Assembly (NCBI GenBank): GCA_016874005.1
Contig: VGVQ01000002.1
Coordinates: forward strand, 124,001-188,000
From: Gemmatimonadota bacterium
Lineage (GTDB): Bacteria; Gemmatimonadota; Gemmatimonadetes; Gemmatimonadales; GWC2-71-9
DNA: 64,000 bases
Direction: 5' to 3'
Shown: one piece after another, positions 34,998-43,413 of the stretch
How positions within the stretch are numbered: the first letter of the stretch is position 1
Layout: each line of letters starts with the position of its first letter
The notes under the pieces: model-generated
Told to the model about the DNA's origin: nothing
The model's database searches: none
Seen by the model: only the letters and a program-made list of their open reading frames with translations
Made by a program: the position numbers and the translations under genes

Positions 34998-35753
34998 ATG
35001 ACCGGACCGTTGCTCGAAACCCGCCGACTCAGCAAGAGCTACCAGATGGGCGCCGCGCCGGTGGCCAGCCTCCGCGAAGTCGACCTGGCCGTCGCCCCGG
35101 GCGAACTCTTGGTGTTGATGGGCAGCTCCGGATCCGGCAAGTCCACCCTGCTCTACCTCCTCTCCGGACTCGAGCGGGCCAGCGAGGGCGAGATCCACTT
35201 CGGCGGGCGCCGGGTCGACCGGATGGATGAGACCGAGCTGTCGCTCCTTCGGCGTTCGGACATCGGATTCGTGTTCCAGGCGATCAACCTGATCCCCCAC
35301 CTGACCCTGTTCGAGAACGTCGCGCTGCCAGGCTACCTGGTCACCTCGGATCGCGCCGCGGTCGATCGGCGCGCCACCGAACTGCTCGGGACCCTGGGCA
35401 TCGAACGGCTCGCCGAGCGGCTCCCCGCCCAGGTTTCGGGCGGCGAGCAGCAGCGGGCCGCCATCGCCCGGGCCCTGATCAACCAGCCGAGCGCCGTGTT
35501 GGCCGATGAACCGACCGGGGCCCTCAACTCCGCCGCCGGCGCGGCGGTCCTCGACAGCTTCCGGGCCATCAACGCGCGAGGCCAGACCATCGTCATGGCC
35601 ACCCACGAAGTCCGTTCCGCCTGCATCGGCGATCGGGTCCTGTTCCTCAAGGACGGCCAGATCAGGGCGGAGTACCGCGGCAACGCGGAGCGGTCGAGCG
35701 CCGACGATCGGGAGCAGGCGCTGCTCGCCTGGCTCGTGGCGCACGGCTGGTAG
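34998..35753 (+). CDS. ABC transporter ATP-binding protein (LolD/MacB type)
   Basis: 251 aa. Energises the FtsX-like permease encoded next. Seen: Walker A GSSGSGKST, Q-loop VFQAINLIPHLTLFENV, signature VSGGEQQRAAIARAL, Walker B VLADEPTGALNS and the H-loop MATHE. This sequence class goes with MacB/LolCE-type mechanotransmitting exporters. Five bases separate it from the permease gene. Controlled, by position, from the palindrome at 34938. Confidence 0.95.
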   Translation: MTGPLLETRRLSKSYQMGAAPVASLREVDLAVAPGELLVLMGSSGSGKSTLLYLLSGLERASEGEIHFGGRRVDRMDETELSLLRRSDIGFVFQAINLIPHLTLFENVALPGYLVTSDRAAVDRRATELLGTLGIERLAERLPAQVSGGEQQRAAIARALINQPSAVLADEPTGALNSAAGAAVLDSFRAINARGQTIVMATHEVRSACIGDRVLFLKDGQIRAEYRGNAERSSADDREQALLAWLVAHGW

Positions 35754-35758
35754 CCCCG

Positions 35759-38125
35759 ATGCGGGCCGTCGCGATCCTCGCCATCAGCAACCTCCGGCGC
35801 CGCCGAGGTCAGGCGGTCCTGGTCGGGACCATCCTCGGGCTCTCCGCGCTGCTGTTCCTGACCGGCATCGGCGTGCTGACGCAGATCGAAGCACCGGTTC
35901 ATCGAATGCTCGAGCAACAGCGCGCCTCGCAGCTCACCTTCTCGTTCGACGCCAGAATCCACGACCCGGATTCCGTCGGCAGCTGGTGGCGGAGGCAGCC
36001 GGACGTCGTGACGGTCTCCGAGCCCCTCCCGGCTCTCGAACTCCGCGAGAGCTCGTTCTTCCGGGGCAAGCAGCTGAGCCGTTTTCTGTTCGTCACCGAG
36101 CGGCCGGTCGAGGCCGCCGACCAGGACGAGCTGCGAACCGTGGCGGGCGATGACAGCGACGAGCCGGGGCCCGGCGAAGTGTGGCTCCCAACCGCGTTGG
36201 CCGCCGAGGCCGGCATCGCCGCCGGCGACACCCTGGAGCTCCCCGGCGCGGACGGCTTGGTGCCGTTCGTGGTCGGGAAGATCGTCGTCGACCCCCAGTT
36301 CAGCGGACCGTTCTTCAATCCGGTCCGGGTCTGGGTCGCCGCGGGTTCCTTGCCGATCTGGTTTCAGAGCCCGCGGCTGACTCGAGTCATGATGGCCGTC
36401 CGCCTGGCGACGGATGATTCCGCCACCGCCAGATGGAACGGGTTCGTGCGGCACTTGGGCGGCGCGTTCAGCGGGAACACGCTCGACCGCCGAGGAGTCA
36501 TCGACAGCTACACCGGCCCCTACACCCTGATGGCCGGAATGATCGTCGCGTTCTCGGCGTTGGGGTTTCTCGTGGCGCTCTTCGCCATGCAGGGCACCAT
36601 CACCAGCGCGATCCTGGCCGACTACAAGACGATCGGCATCCTCCGGGCCCAAGGCTTCCGGCCCGCCGATGTGGCCCTGAGCTATCGGATCCAGTACCTC
36701 CTGCTCGCGGCCGCGGCACTTCCCGCCGGCGCCCTGGCCGGGGTGGCGGTGGTCCGCCAGGCGATCGCCCTGCTGACGCGGACCGTGGCAACCCCGGTGG
36801 CGACGGGTCCGCTGTTCCTCCAGGCGGCGGCGGTGCTCCTCCTCTTCCTCGGCCTGGTCGCCTTGTTCGTGGCCCGGGTGACCCGCGCGGCTGCCCGGAT
36901 TCAACCCGCCGAGGCGATTCGCTACGGGGCCGCCGCGCTGCGCCCCGCGGCGGCCCGGGGCATCGGGATCGCCCGCCTGGCTCGGCTCTCGGTCCCGATG
37001 ATCGTGGCGATCAAGAACCTGGGTCTCCAGAAACGGCGGGCCGCCTTCCTCGCGGTGGCCGTCGTGTTTGCCACCGTGGCCGCCGCGCTCGCGGTGAACC
37101 TGGATTACACCTTCGGCCGGATGACGGTCAATCTCGCCGCATTCGGCTTCGACGATGCCGATGTCCGAATCACTCGCGCCGGCCGCCGACTCAGCATGCG
37201 CCACCCGGATCTGATGAGGGCGCTGACGTCGCGAGCCGAGGTGCACGCCGTGGCGACCTGGGACTTGGTCGAGGGCACCTTCCCGACCGACAGCAGCGGG
37301 GGGACCCGGATCGTCTCCGGCACCGTGGTCGACGGGGACATGGCGGGGCTCTCTTATCACAACCTGCGGGGACGCAACCCCGAGGGGGCCGGCGAGATGA
37401 GCGTCGCGATCCGCACGGCGCTCGACTTGGGCCTCGACGTCGGGAGTCGGGTCCAGATCCACGTCATGGGGGTACCGGTGGTCCTCGATGTCGTCGGGGT
37501 GTACCAGTCGGTCAACAACACCGGCCACGGATTTCGGGTCCGCCTCGAGGCGATCCGGTCGGTGAGTCCGCTGTGGTGGCCGAGCGAATACGCGGTTGCC
37601 TTGAACGAGGGCGTCGACCGGGACCGGTTCATCGCCGAGGTCGAGGGTCAATACGGCGAGGCCGTCGACGCCAAGCCCGGCGATTTGTTCATCCGCGACC
37701 AGCTCGCCTCGATCATCGGCGGCCTTCGGATGACGAACGGGTTCCTGGCGTTCATCTTCTTGGCGGCGGCCGCCGTGTTCATCGTGAACACGACGCTGCT
37801 GACGATCGCGGAGAATCGCCGGATCTTCGGGATCCTCAAGACGACGGGGATGACCCCCGCCGAGTTGCGAACCTCGGTCGTGGCGGGAGTCGGGGTGCAG
37901 TCCGCCGTGGGGATCGTGGTGGGCCTGTTGGCGTGGTTCTTCGTCGCGCCCCTGGCCCTCGCTCCGTTGTTCGGCGCCGTGGGGCTGGTTTCGTTTCCGC
38001 TCGAGCATTCGTTGGTAGGGATGGCCATCCTGACGCCGGCAGTTCTGGTCTTCTGCCTCGCGGCGGCCTGGTTGCCGTCGGGGCGGGTGCTCGACGTCCA
38101 GCCCCGGGCCCTGATCGTGGAGTGA
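35759..38125 (+). CDS. FtsX-like ABC transporter permease
   Basis: 788 aa. One N-terminal membrane helix (VLVGTILGLSALLFLTGIGVL), a large periplasmic domain (~40-240), three helices around 250-380, then a second copy of this plan (helix near 425, periplasmic domain ~450-640 and three helices at the end). The DYKTIGILRAQGF segment and its second-half partner NRRIFGILKTTGM are the cytoplasmic coupling helices of the two FtsX units, so the gene encodes a fused pair. Such permeases export lipids, lipoproteins, antibiotics or signals. Substrate unknown. Confidence 0.92.
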   Translation: MRAVAILAISNLRRRRGQAVLVGTILGLSALLFLTGIGVLTQIEAPVHRMLEQQRASQLTFSFDARIHDPDSVGSWWRRQPDVVTVSEPLPALELRESSFFRGKQLSRFLFVTERPVEAADQDELRTVAGDDSDEPGPGEVWLPTALAAEAGIAAGDTLELPGADGLVPFVVGKIVVDPQFSGPFFNPVRVWVAAGSLPIWFQSPRLTRVMMAVRLATDDSATARWNGFVRHLGGAFSGNTLDRRGVIDSYTGPYTLMAGMIVAFSALGFLVALFAMQGTITSAILADYKTIGILRAQGFRPADVALSYRIQYLLLAAAALPAGALAGVAVVRQAIALLTRTVATPVATGPLFLQAAAVLLLFLGLVALFVARVTRAAARIQPAEAIRYGAAALRPAAARGIGIARLARLSVPMIVAIKNLGLQKRRAAFLAVAVVFATVAAALAVNLDYTFGRMTVNLAAFGFDDADVRITRAGRRLSMRHPDLMRALTSRAEVHAVATWDLVEGTFPTDSSGGTRIVSGTVVDGDMAGLSYHNLRGRNPEGAGEMSVAIRTALDLGLDVGSRVQIHVMGVPVVLDVVGVYQSVNNTGHGFRVRLEAIRSVSPLWWPSEYAVALNEGVDRDRFIAEVEGQYGEAVDAKPGDLFIRDQLASIIGGLRMTNGFLAFIFLAAAAVFIVNTTLLTIAENRRIFGILKTTGMTPAELRTSVVAGVGVQSAVGIVVGLLAWFFVAPLALAPLFGAVGLVSFPLEHSLVGMAILTPAVLVFCLAAAWLPSGRVLDVQPRALIVE

Positions 38126-38130
38126 CCTCG

Positions 38131-40020
38131 GTGCGACTCTCTCTCCTGCTCGGCCCGCTCGCCGCGACACTCGGCAGCGCACTCTCGGCCCAGTCGCCGG
38201 CGGCCATCATCGATGGCTTTCTGACCCGGCACCTGGCCGAAATACCGGTCCCGGGGTTTTCGGCAGTGGTCGTCAAGGACGGCGTGGTGCTGTTCCAGAA
38301 GGGTTACGGCGTCGAGGTCGTGGGTCGCGCCAAGCCGATGACGGTCCGATCGCCGATCGCCATCGGGTCGCAGACCAAGTCGCTCACCGCCATCGCGATC
38401 ATGCGGCTGGTCGAGGCCGGCACGGTCGACCTCGATGCCCCGGTGACCCGCTACCTCCCCTGGTTTCGGACCGCCGACCAGCGGGGCGCCGAGATCACGG
38501 TGCGGATGCTCCTCCACAACACCTCGGGACTGCCGAGCGCGGACCACGGGCTCTACAGCCAGGACACCGACGAGGGCGCCATCGAGCGAGAGGTTCGAGG
38601 TCTCTCCGCCGTCCCGTTGGTCCGGGCGCCCGGGGCGTCGTTCGAGTACGCCAACGAAAACTGGACGGTGGCCGGCGCGATCATCGCCGCGGTCTCGGGC
38701 ATGCCGTACAGCCGGTTCCTCGATCGCGAAGTCCTCGCACCGTTAGGCATGACCCGGTCGACCACGGCCCTGGCCCGGTTCCCGGAGATCGGGGCGTTGT
38801 GGGGCCACCACCCCGAACCGGATGGGGTGACTCCGGCCGGGCCCCGGTTCCTGGCCAGCGCGATTCCCGCCGGGAGCGAGCTGCGGGCGAGCGCCGAAGA
38901 CATGGGTCGCTTCCTCGCCATGCTGCTGCGGAAGGGCGCCACCCCGACCGGCCGGTTCCTGAGCGAGCAATCGATCGCCACCCTGTTCGCGCCGGGCAGC
39001 GTCACCACCGTATCGATGCCGGACCTCGGCCTGCTCAGCGGCTCCACGGGGTACGGAATGGGCTGGGTCATCAACGAAGCCGAAGGAAGGACCCTGATCC
39101 ACCACGGGGGCGACGCGATCGTGATGGGATCCTGGACCGCGATCGACACCGCCTCGAGGACCGCCGCCAGCGTCCTCTACGGCGGCCCCAACCTCGACCC
39201 CTATCGCTACCCCACTCGGATCTGGGTCGTCAACAACCTGCTGCGACTCGCGAACGGCGAGCCCCCTTCCGACTTCGGCCGCCCCAAGGAGGCCGATCCC
39301 ACCAGCAACAGGTTCGAATTGCCGCCGGATCGGTTGGATCGTTACCAGGGGACATACCTGTCTAGCGAGGGTCATCGTCTCGTCATCGGGCCGGGCGCCA
39401 GAGGTACGAGGCTCGAGTTGGCGATGAACGCGGGCCCGATTCGGTATCGCTACCAACTCGACTTCGCGAGCGAGGCGAGCGCGGTGCTGCGGAACATCAC
39501 GGGCTCCGCGGTGATCAGCTTCTTGATCACACCGGGCGGGCAGGTCACCGGCATCGCCGGGGGCCTGCCCGGCGGCACCTTCCGCCGGCGGTCCGCCGAG
39601 GAGTTGGCCCGGGTCCGCGAGGCCGCCGCGCCGGATGGCTCGGTTCGGTTTCCTTTGCCCAGGGCGTGGAGCGTGCACCGGCGATCCGGGCGGCTGATCG
39701 GACAGAGCCCCGCGGACTCGGCGACCTTCGTCGAGGTGCTGACCGGACTGGGCCCGCCGCCGCGGCCCGCTGGGTCGGTCGAGCGGCTCGAGACCATCGG
39801 TCGATCCCAGTGGACCCGGCTGACCTGGGCGGAGGGGATTGGCGAGAACGCCCGCCAACGGGTGGCGCTGACCGCGACGATCGCGGGCCAACCGGTTACC
39901 GTGCTGGCCGCGACCCGGGCGGGCCGGCTCACCGCCCTGCTGCGGGAGGTGGTCGTCCCGCTGGTAGAAGGGATCGAGGTCGCTCCCGCGACGAACCTCC
40001 TCGGAACGACCCGTCGCTGA
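38131..40020 (+). CDS. Exported serine hydrolase of the beta-lactamase / class C PBP family
   Basis: 629 aa starting at a GTG six bases after the permease stop. Signal peptide with cleavage near SALSAQS. The serine beta-lactamase-like catalytic set is present: S80-Q-T-K83 (SxxK), Y173-A-N175 (YxN) and HHGGD in place of KTG. Residues ~30-370 form the domain; about 260 further residues include beta-rich lipocalin-like sequence (YQGTYLSSEGHRLVI) and a C-terminal region. These enzymes act on D-amino-acid peptides or esters. Its place behind the ABC genes suggests a shared role in envelope or antibiotic defence. Confidence 0.9.
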   Translation: MRLSLLLGPLAATLGSALSAQSPAAIIDGFLTRHLAEIPVPGFSAVVVKDGVVLFQKGYGVEVVGRAKPMTVRSPIAIGSQTKSLTAIAIMRLVEAGTVDLDAPVTRYLPWFRTADQRGAEITVRMLLHNTSGLPSADHGLYSQDTDEGAIEREVRGLSAVPLVRAPGASFEYANENWTVAGAIIAAVSGMPYSRFLDREVLAPLGMTRSTTALARFPEIGALWGHHPEPDGVTPAGPRFLASAIPAGSELRASAEDMGRFLAMLLRKGATPTGRFLSEQSIATLFAPGSVTTVSMPDLGLLSGSTGYGMGWVINEAEGRTLIHHGGDAIVMGSWTAIDTASRTAASVLYGGPNLDPYRYPTRIWVVNNLLRLANGEPPSDFGRPKEADPTSNRFELPPDRLDRYQGTYLSSEGHRLVIGPGARGTRLELAMNAGPIRYRYQLDFASEASAVLRNITGSAVISFLITPGGQVTGIAGGLPGGTFRRRSAEELARVREAAAPDGSVRFPLPRAWSVHRRSGRLIGQSPADSATFVEVLTGLGPPPRPAGSVERLETIGRSQWTRLTWAEGIGENARQRVALTATIAGQPVTVLAATRAGRLTALLREVVVPLVEGIEVAPATNLLGTTRR

Positions 40021-40038
40021 CCCCCGAGAGCACCCCGC

Positions 40039-40806
40039 CTACCGCACGGCCAGGTCAGGCAGGCCGCGGACGATGATGGTTTTCCGGGCGGCCACCGAGC
40101 GGTCCCCGGCTTCGAAGCCAGCCATCGACCGGCGGGCCGTGAGGTAGCGGTGCCAGTCGCCTAACGACCGAACGCCGAAGATCCGAAGAACGTCCCACCC
40201 GTCGCTCACCAGCATCCGGCCCGTTTCCGACCAGACGATCCCGGGAAGCGCCGCCGGTGACGATCGCTCGGCTCGAACGGAGGCCAGCAATCGACCCTCG
40301 CCGCCGGGCACCAGGCGGAGGTACTCGAACACCACCAACTCGCCCCCAGGTTCAATCTGACGATCCGGCGGGTCGCTCAGCGCCGGCAGCATTTCGGCGA
40401 ACTGGTCGTGGTGCCACTGGGTCATGGCGGCCAAGGTGCCATAGAGCGCCAACGCCGAGACACCGGCCGGCCCAGGTTGCCGCAGCAACTCGTTGGCCCG
40501 GTCCATGCCGGCCATCCCCCGATAGCCGCTGACGACGATCAGATCGAGCGGCTCGGGACTCTCGGCCTCGCGGAATGCCCGGAACCGAACCAGATCGGTC
40601 AGGCCGCGGTAGATCGGAACCAGCTGGCTACGGTAGATATCCTGCGCCTGCTGGGCTCGGCCAGGCTGGAACAGGAACGTCACGATCTGACGGACTTCCC
40701 CCGCGGGCGGGTCGCCGACCTGGCCCGACGCCGGTGTCCATTGGGCGGCCATCCCCAGGCCGGTGGCCGCAACCACCCGCATCGCCAGCAGTTTCCGTCC
40801 GCTCAT
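40039..40806 (-). CDS. Exported protein of unknown function
   Basis: 255 aa. Starts MSGRKLLAMRVVAATGLGMAAQ, a signal peptide with cleavage probably after SGQ. The mature part has a ferredoxin-like dimeric alpha/beta barrel feel: IVTFLFQPGRAQQAQDIYRSQL resembles the first strand and helix of NIPSNAP- or EthD-like domains, and a second unit follows (VVFEYLRLVPGGEGRLLASVRAE). I cannot name the family. Contains a reverse CGTTAGGC octamer at 40159 coding for Leu-Gly. It lies tail to tail with the serine hydrolase gene, 18 bases away. Confidence 0.75.
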   Translation of the reverse strand: MSGRKLLAMRVVAATGLGMAAQWTPASGQVGDPPAGEVRQIVTFLFQPGRAQQAQDIYRSQLVPIYRGLTDLVRFRAFREAESPEPLDLIVVSGYRGMAGMDRANELLRQPGPAGVSALALYGTLAAMTQWHHDQFAEMLPALSDPPDRQIEPGGELVVFEYLRLVPGGEGRLLASVRAERSSPAALPGIVWSETGRMLVSDGWDVLRIFGVRSLGDWHRYLTARRSMAGFEAGDRSVAARKTIIVRGLPDLAVR

Positions 40807-40847
40807 TGGCGTCCTCGAGGTCGGTGGTGGGACACGAACCAGGCCCT

Positions 40848-42218
40848 TCACGCCTTGGTCGAGCTGCTGGAAGAAACGGCCATCCGGGAAGGGCGCGCCG
40901 ACCAGCGATAGCCCAGCCAGAGTACCGCGAGCCATGGCAGCGCGACGATGACCGTGACGCGGAGCGACGGGATCCAGGCCGTCGACGCCACGACGGCAAC
41001 GACCGCGGCGAGCCCGAGCCAGGACATGGCGACCGATCCCGGAATCGGTCGCTCGATTCGACCACCGCTCCGGCGCATAGCGGCGCGGAATCGGAGGTGG
41101 GTGACGAAGATGCTGAGCCACACCAGCATCGCCCCGAACAGGGCCACGCCGAAGAACCAAGTGTAGGCGACGGTGTTGCCCCACCCCGCCTGGAGGACCA
41201 CCGCGAGCCCGAGTCCGGCCGAACTGGCCGCGGCGGCAACAACCGGCACCCCCCTGGCGTTCAGCCGGCCGAGCGGCGCCGGGGCCTGTCCCGCCTTCGC
41301 CAACGAGTACAGCATCCGCGAGCAGAGATACAGATTGGCGTTGGCGCTCGAGAGTGCCGCCGTCAGGACCACGAAGTTCATGACGCCGGCGGCCAAAGGA
41401 ACCGCCGAAGCGGCCAGCACCGTCACGAACGGGCTCTCGCCGACGCCGAGTGTTCGCCACGAGGCGACTCCAACGACCAGCCCGATCGTGGTCAGGTAGA
41501 GGAGACTCAGCCCGACGATCATCCGACCCATTGCCCGGGGGACTTCGCGGGCCGGATCGCGCGATTCCCCGGCGGTGACGGCCACGATCTCGACGCCGAT
41601 GAAGGAGTAGATCGCGAACACGGTACCGGCCCAAATCCCTCGCCACCCGTTTGGCGCGAACCCGCCATCGCCGAGGTAGTTGGTCAGCCCTGGCGACGGG
41701 ACTCCGAGCCACCCGGCCAACAGCGCGATCCCGAGCACCACGAAGACGGCGATCGCCACGACCTTGATCATCGCGAACCAGTACTCGAACCGGCCGAAGG
41801 CGCCGACCGACCGGGTGTTGAGCCAGAGGAGAGCCGCGGCGAACCCCAGGATCCAGATCACCCCCGGGACCGCCGGGAACCAGAAACGGAGATAGGTGGC
41901 GATCGCGATCAGGTGACCGCCGGTGGCGATGACCTGCATCAGCCAGTAGCTCGACCGAACCGAGTAGCCCGCAAAGGGCGAGAGGTACCGATCGGCGTAG
42001 ACCCCGAACGCGCCGGCCTCGGGGTGGGCCACCGCCAGCTCCGTCAACCCCGCGCACAACAGGGCCGAGATCAGCGCGGCCGCGAGGTAGGAGACGATCA
42101 CGGCCGGACCGGCGGCGCTGGTGGTGAGCCCGGCTCCAAGGAACAGCCCGGTCCCGATGGCGCCGCCGATCGCCATCATCGCCTGCTGCCCCGCGGTGAG
42201 TTGCCGAGCCAGCTCCAT
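40848..42218 (-). CDS. Amino acid permease (AAT subfamily of the APC superfamily)
   Basis: 456 aa from the ATG at 42218. About 12 hydrophobic helices. AAT hallmarks: ARQLTAGQQAMMAIGGAIGTGLFLGAG at helix 1, PEAGAFGVYADRYLSPFAGY between helices 2 and 3, GVEIVAVTAGESRDPAREVP, and SSANANLYLCSRMLYSLAKAG. Members import amino acids with protons (LysP, GabP, CycA group). Substrate not resolved. Distinct from the shorter APC protein at 11996, which lacks these AAT motifs. Upstream open frame is Gly/Arg-rich and non-coding. Confidence 0.92.
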   Translation of the reverse strand: MELARQLTAGQQAMMAIGGAIGTGLFLGAGLTTSAAGPAVIVSYLAAALISALLCAGLTELAVAHPEAGAFGVYADRYLSPFAGYSVRSSYWLMQVIATGGHLIAIATYLRFWFPAVPGVIWILGFAAALLWLNTRSVGAFGRFEYWFAMIKVVAIAVFVVLGIALLAGWLGVPSPGLTNYLGDGGFAPNGWRGIWAGTVFAIYSFIGVEIVAVTAGESRDPAREVPRAMGRMIVGLSLLYLTTIGLVVGVASWRTLGVGESPFVTVLAASAVPLAAGVMNFVVLTAALSSANANLYLCSRMLYSLAKAGQAPAPLGRLNARGVPVVAAAASSAGLGLAVVLQAGWGNTVAYTWFFGVALFGAMLVWLSIFVTHLRFRAAMRRSGGRIERPIPGSVAMSWLGLAAVVAVVASTAWIPSLRVTVIVALPWLAVLWLGYRWSARPSRMAVSSSSSTKA

Positions 42219-42404
42219 GGTGCCCCCGGGCCTGAGTCGCGGCCCAACGTACCCCCGTTCGGGGAGGCCGGCAACGAATCGGGGCCGACCGGGCACAGCC
42301 GTCGCCCGCCCGTGGCCCACCCCGCGGAAACCCAGCGCCCGGGGTGCAACGTATTGGCGGTGCCCGCGATCTAAACCAGGCCACCCCCAAGAGGAGTTCC
42401 GGTC

Positions 42405-43316
42405 ATGGCCCGTCGTTGGACCCCTACCGTCATCGCGCTCGCGACCGCCTTGTCGACCGCGTCCGCGCAGGAGATCGTTGGCCGGGACGAATCGATCTTT
42501 TCCCTTGCCGAACGAGTCGGAGCGGGCCAATGGGTCCGAATTGCCTCCCCGAACGGAGCCGTCAGAATCACCCGGGGCACCTCCAGCCAGGTCGAGATCC
42601 GGGCCGAAAAGACCGTTCGGAGGGGCTCGATCGAGGATGTCGGCTTCATCGTGCACCGAAGCGAAGGCGGGGTGACTATTTGCGCCGTGTATGACGACGA
42701 CGATTGCGGCCAAGATGGCAGCTATCGGTCGGCGGACCGGCCCCGTGGCTGGTGGGATCGCCATCAGATCCGGATCGATTTCACGGTCCAGGTGCCGGCC
42801 GGGGTCCGGGTGAGGGGCACCAGCGGTAATGGCGACGTCAGCATCTCAGGGGCCGGCGCGGAGGTCGTCGCCAGTACCGGCAACGGCCGGGTCGATGTCA
42901 GCGAGACCACCGGAGAGGTTCGGGCGACCTCGGGGAATGGACGGGTGACGGTCGATGGAGCCCGGGGGCCGGTCGAGGTCAGCACCGGCAACGGCGACAT
43001 TCGGGTGGCAACCTCGCGCGGTCCGGTCTCGGCAAGGTCCGGCAACGGGGACATCGACGTCGCCATGGACGAGCTGGACGGATCGCCTGACATGGAGTTC
43101 ACCACCGGAAACGGCCGGATAACGTTGACCGTGCCGGATGGATTCGGGGCGGAACTCCAATCGAATACCGGCAACGGCCGAGTCGAGGTGGATCTCCCGC
43201 TCACGGTCCGGGGCCGAATCACCCCGCGCCGAGTGAACGGGACCCTTGGGAATGGCGGCGGCCGATTGGAGCTGCGCACCGGGAACGGCGACCTCGAGAT
43301 CCGCCGGAAGTCGTAG
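42405..43316 (+). CDS. Exported [ST]GNG[DR]-repeat protein (DUF4097-like beta-helix)
   Basis: 303 aa. Signal peptide ends ATALSTASAQ. From about residue 135 there are eight copies of [ST]GNG[DR][VIL] spaced 15-25 residues apart (for example SGNGDVSISG, TGNGRVDVSE, SGNGRVTVDG), plus a degenerate LGNGGG. This is the pattern of DUF4097-type adhesin-like beta-solenoids, each rung closing with an Asn-Gly turn. The N-terminal third contains a Cys pair (TICAVYDDDDCG) and an acidic patch. Good ribosome site AAGAGGAG. Role unknown; probably periplasmic or surface. Confidence 0.87.
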   Translation: MARRWTPTVIALATALSTASAQEIVGRDESIFSLAERVGAGQWVRIASPNGAVRITRGTSSQVEIRAEKTVRRGSIEDVGFIVHRSEGGVTICAVYDDDDCGQDGSYRSADRPRGWWDRHQIRIDFTVQVPAGVRVRGTSGNGDVSISGAGAEVVASTGNGRVDVSETTGEVRATSGNGRVTVDGARGPVEVSTGNGDIRVATSRGPVSARSGNGDIDVAMDELDGSPDMEFTTGNGRITLTVPDGFGAELQSNTGNGRVEVDLPLTVRGRITPRRVNGTLGNGGGRLELRTGNGDLEIRRKS

Positions 43317-43413
43317 CCCGCCCGCCCCAGGCCGACCGGTCGCCGCGGCCGGTCGGCCATTGCCTTCCGGCCCACCTGGCTGCATTCTCGGGAATCTCCT
43401 CTGCGAGTTCCCG

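Noticed and set aside
35333-38182. 949-residue open frame on the minus strand
   Set aside because: Antisense shadow of the ABC ATPase and permease genes; composition is Arg/Gly/His/Asp-rich without motifs.
40575-42374. 599-residue plus-strand open frame
   Set aside because: Antisense shadow of the amino acid permease gene.
42810-43310. Repeated short DNA words suggesting a repeat array or CRISPR
   Set aside because: They follow codon phase and encode the [ST]GNG protein repeats; no constant-length spacers.
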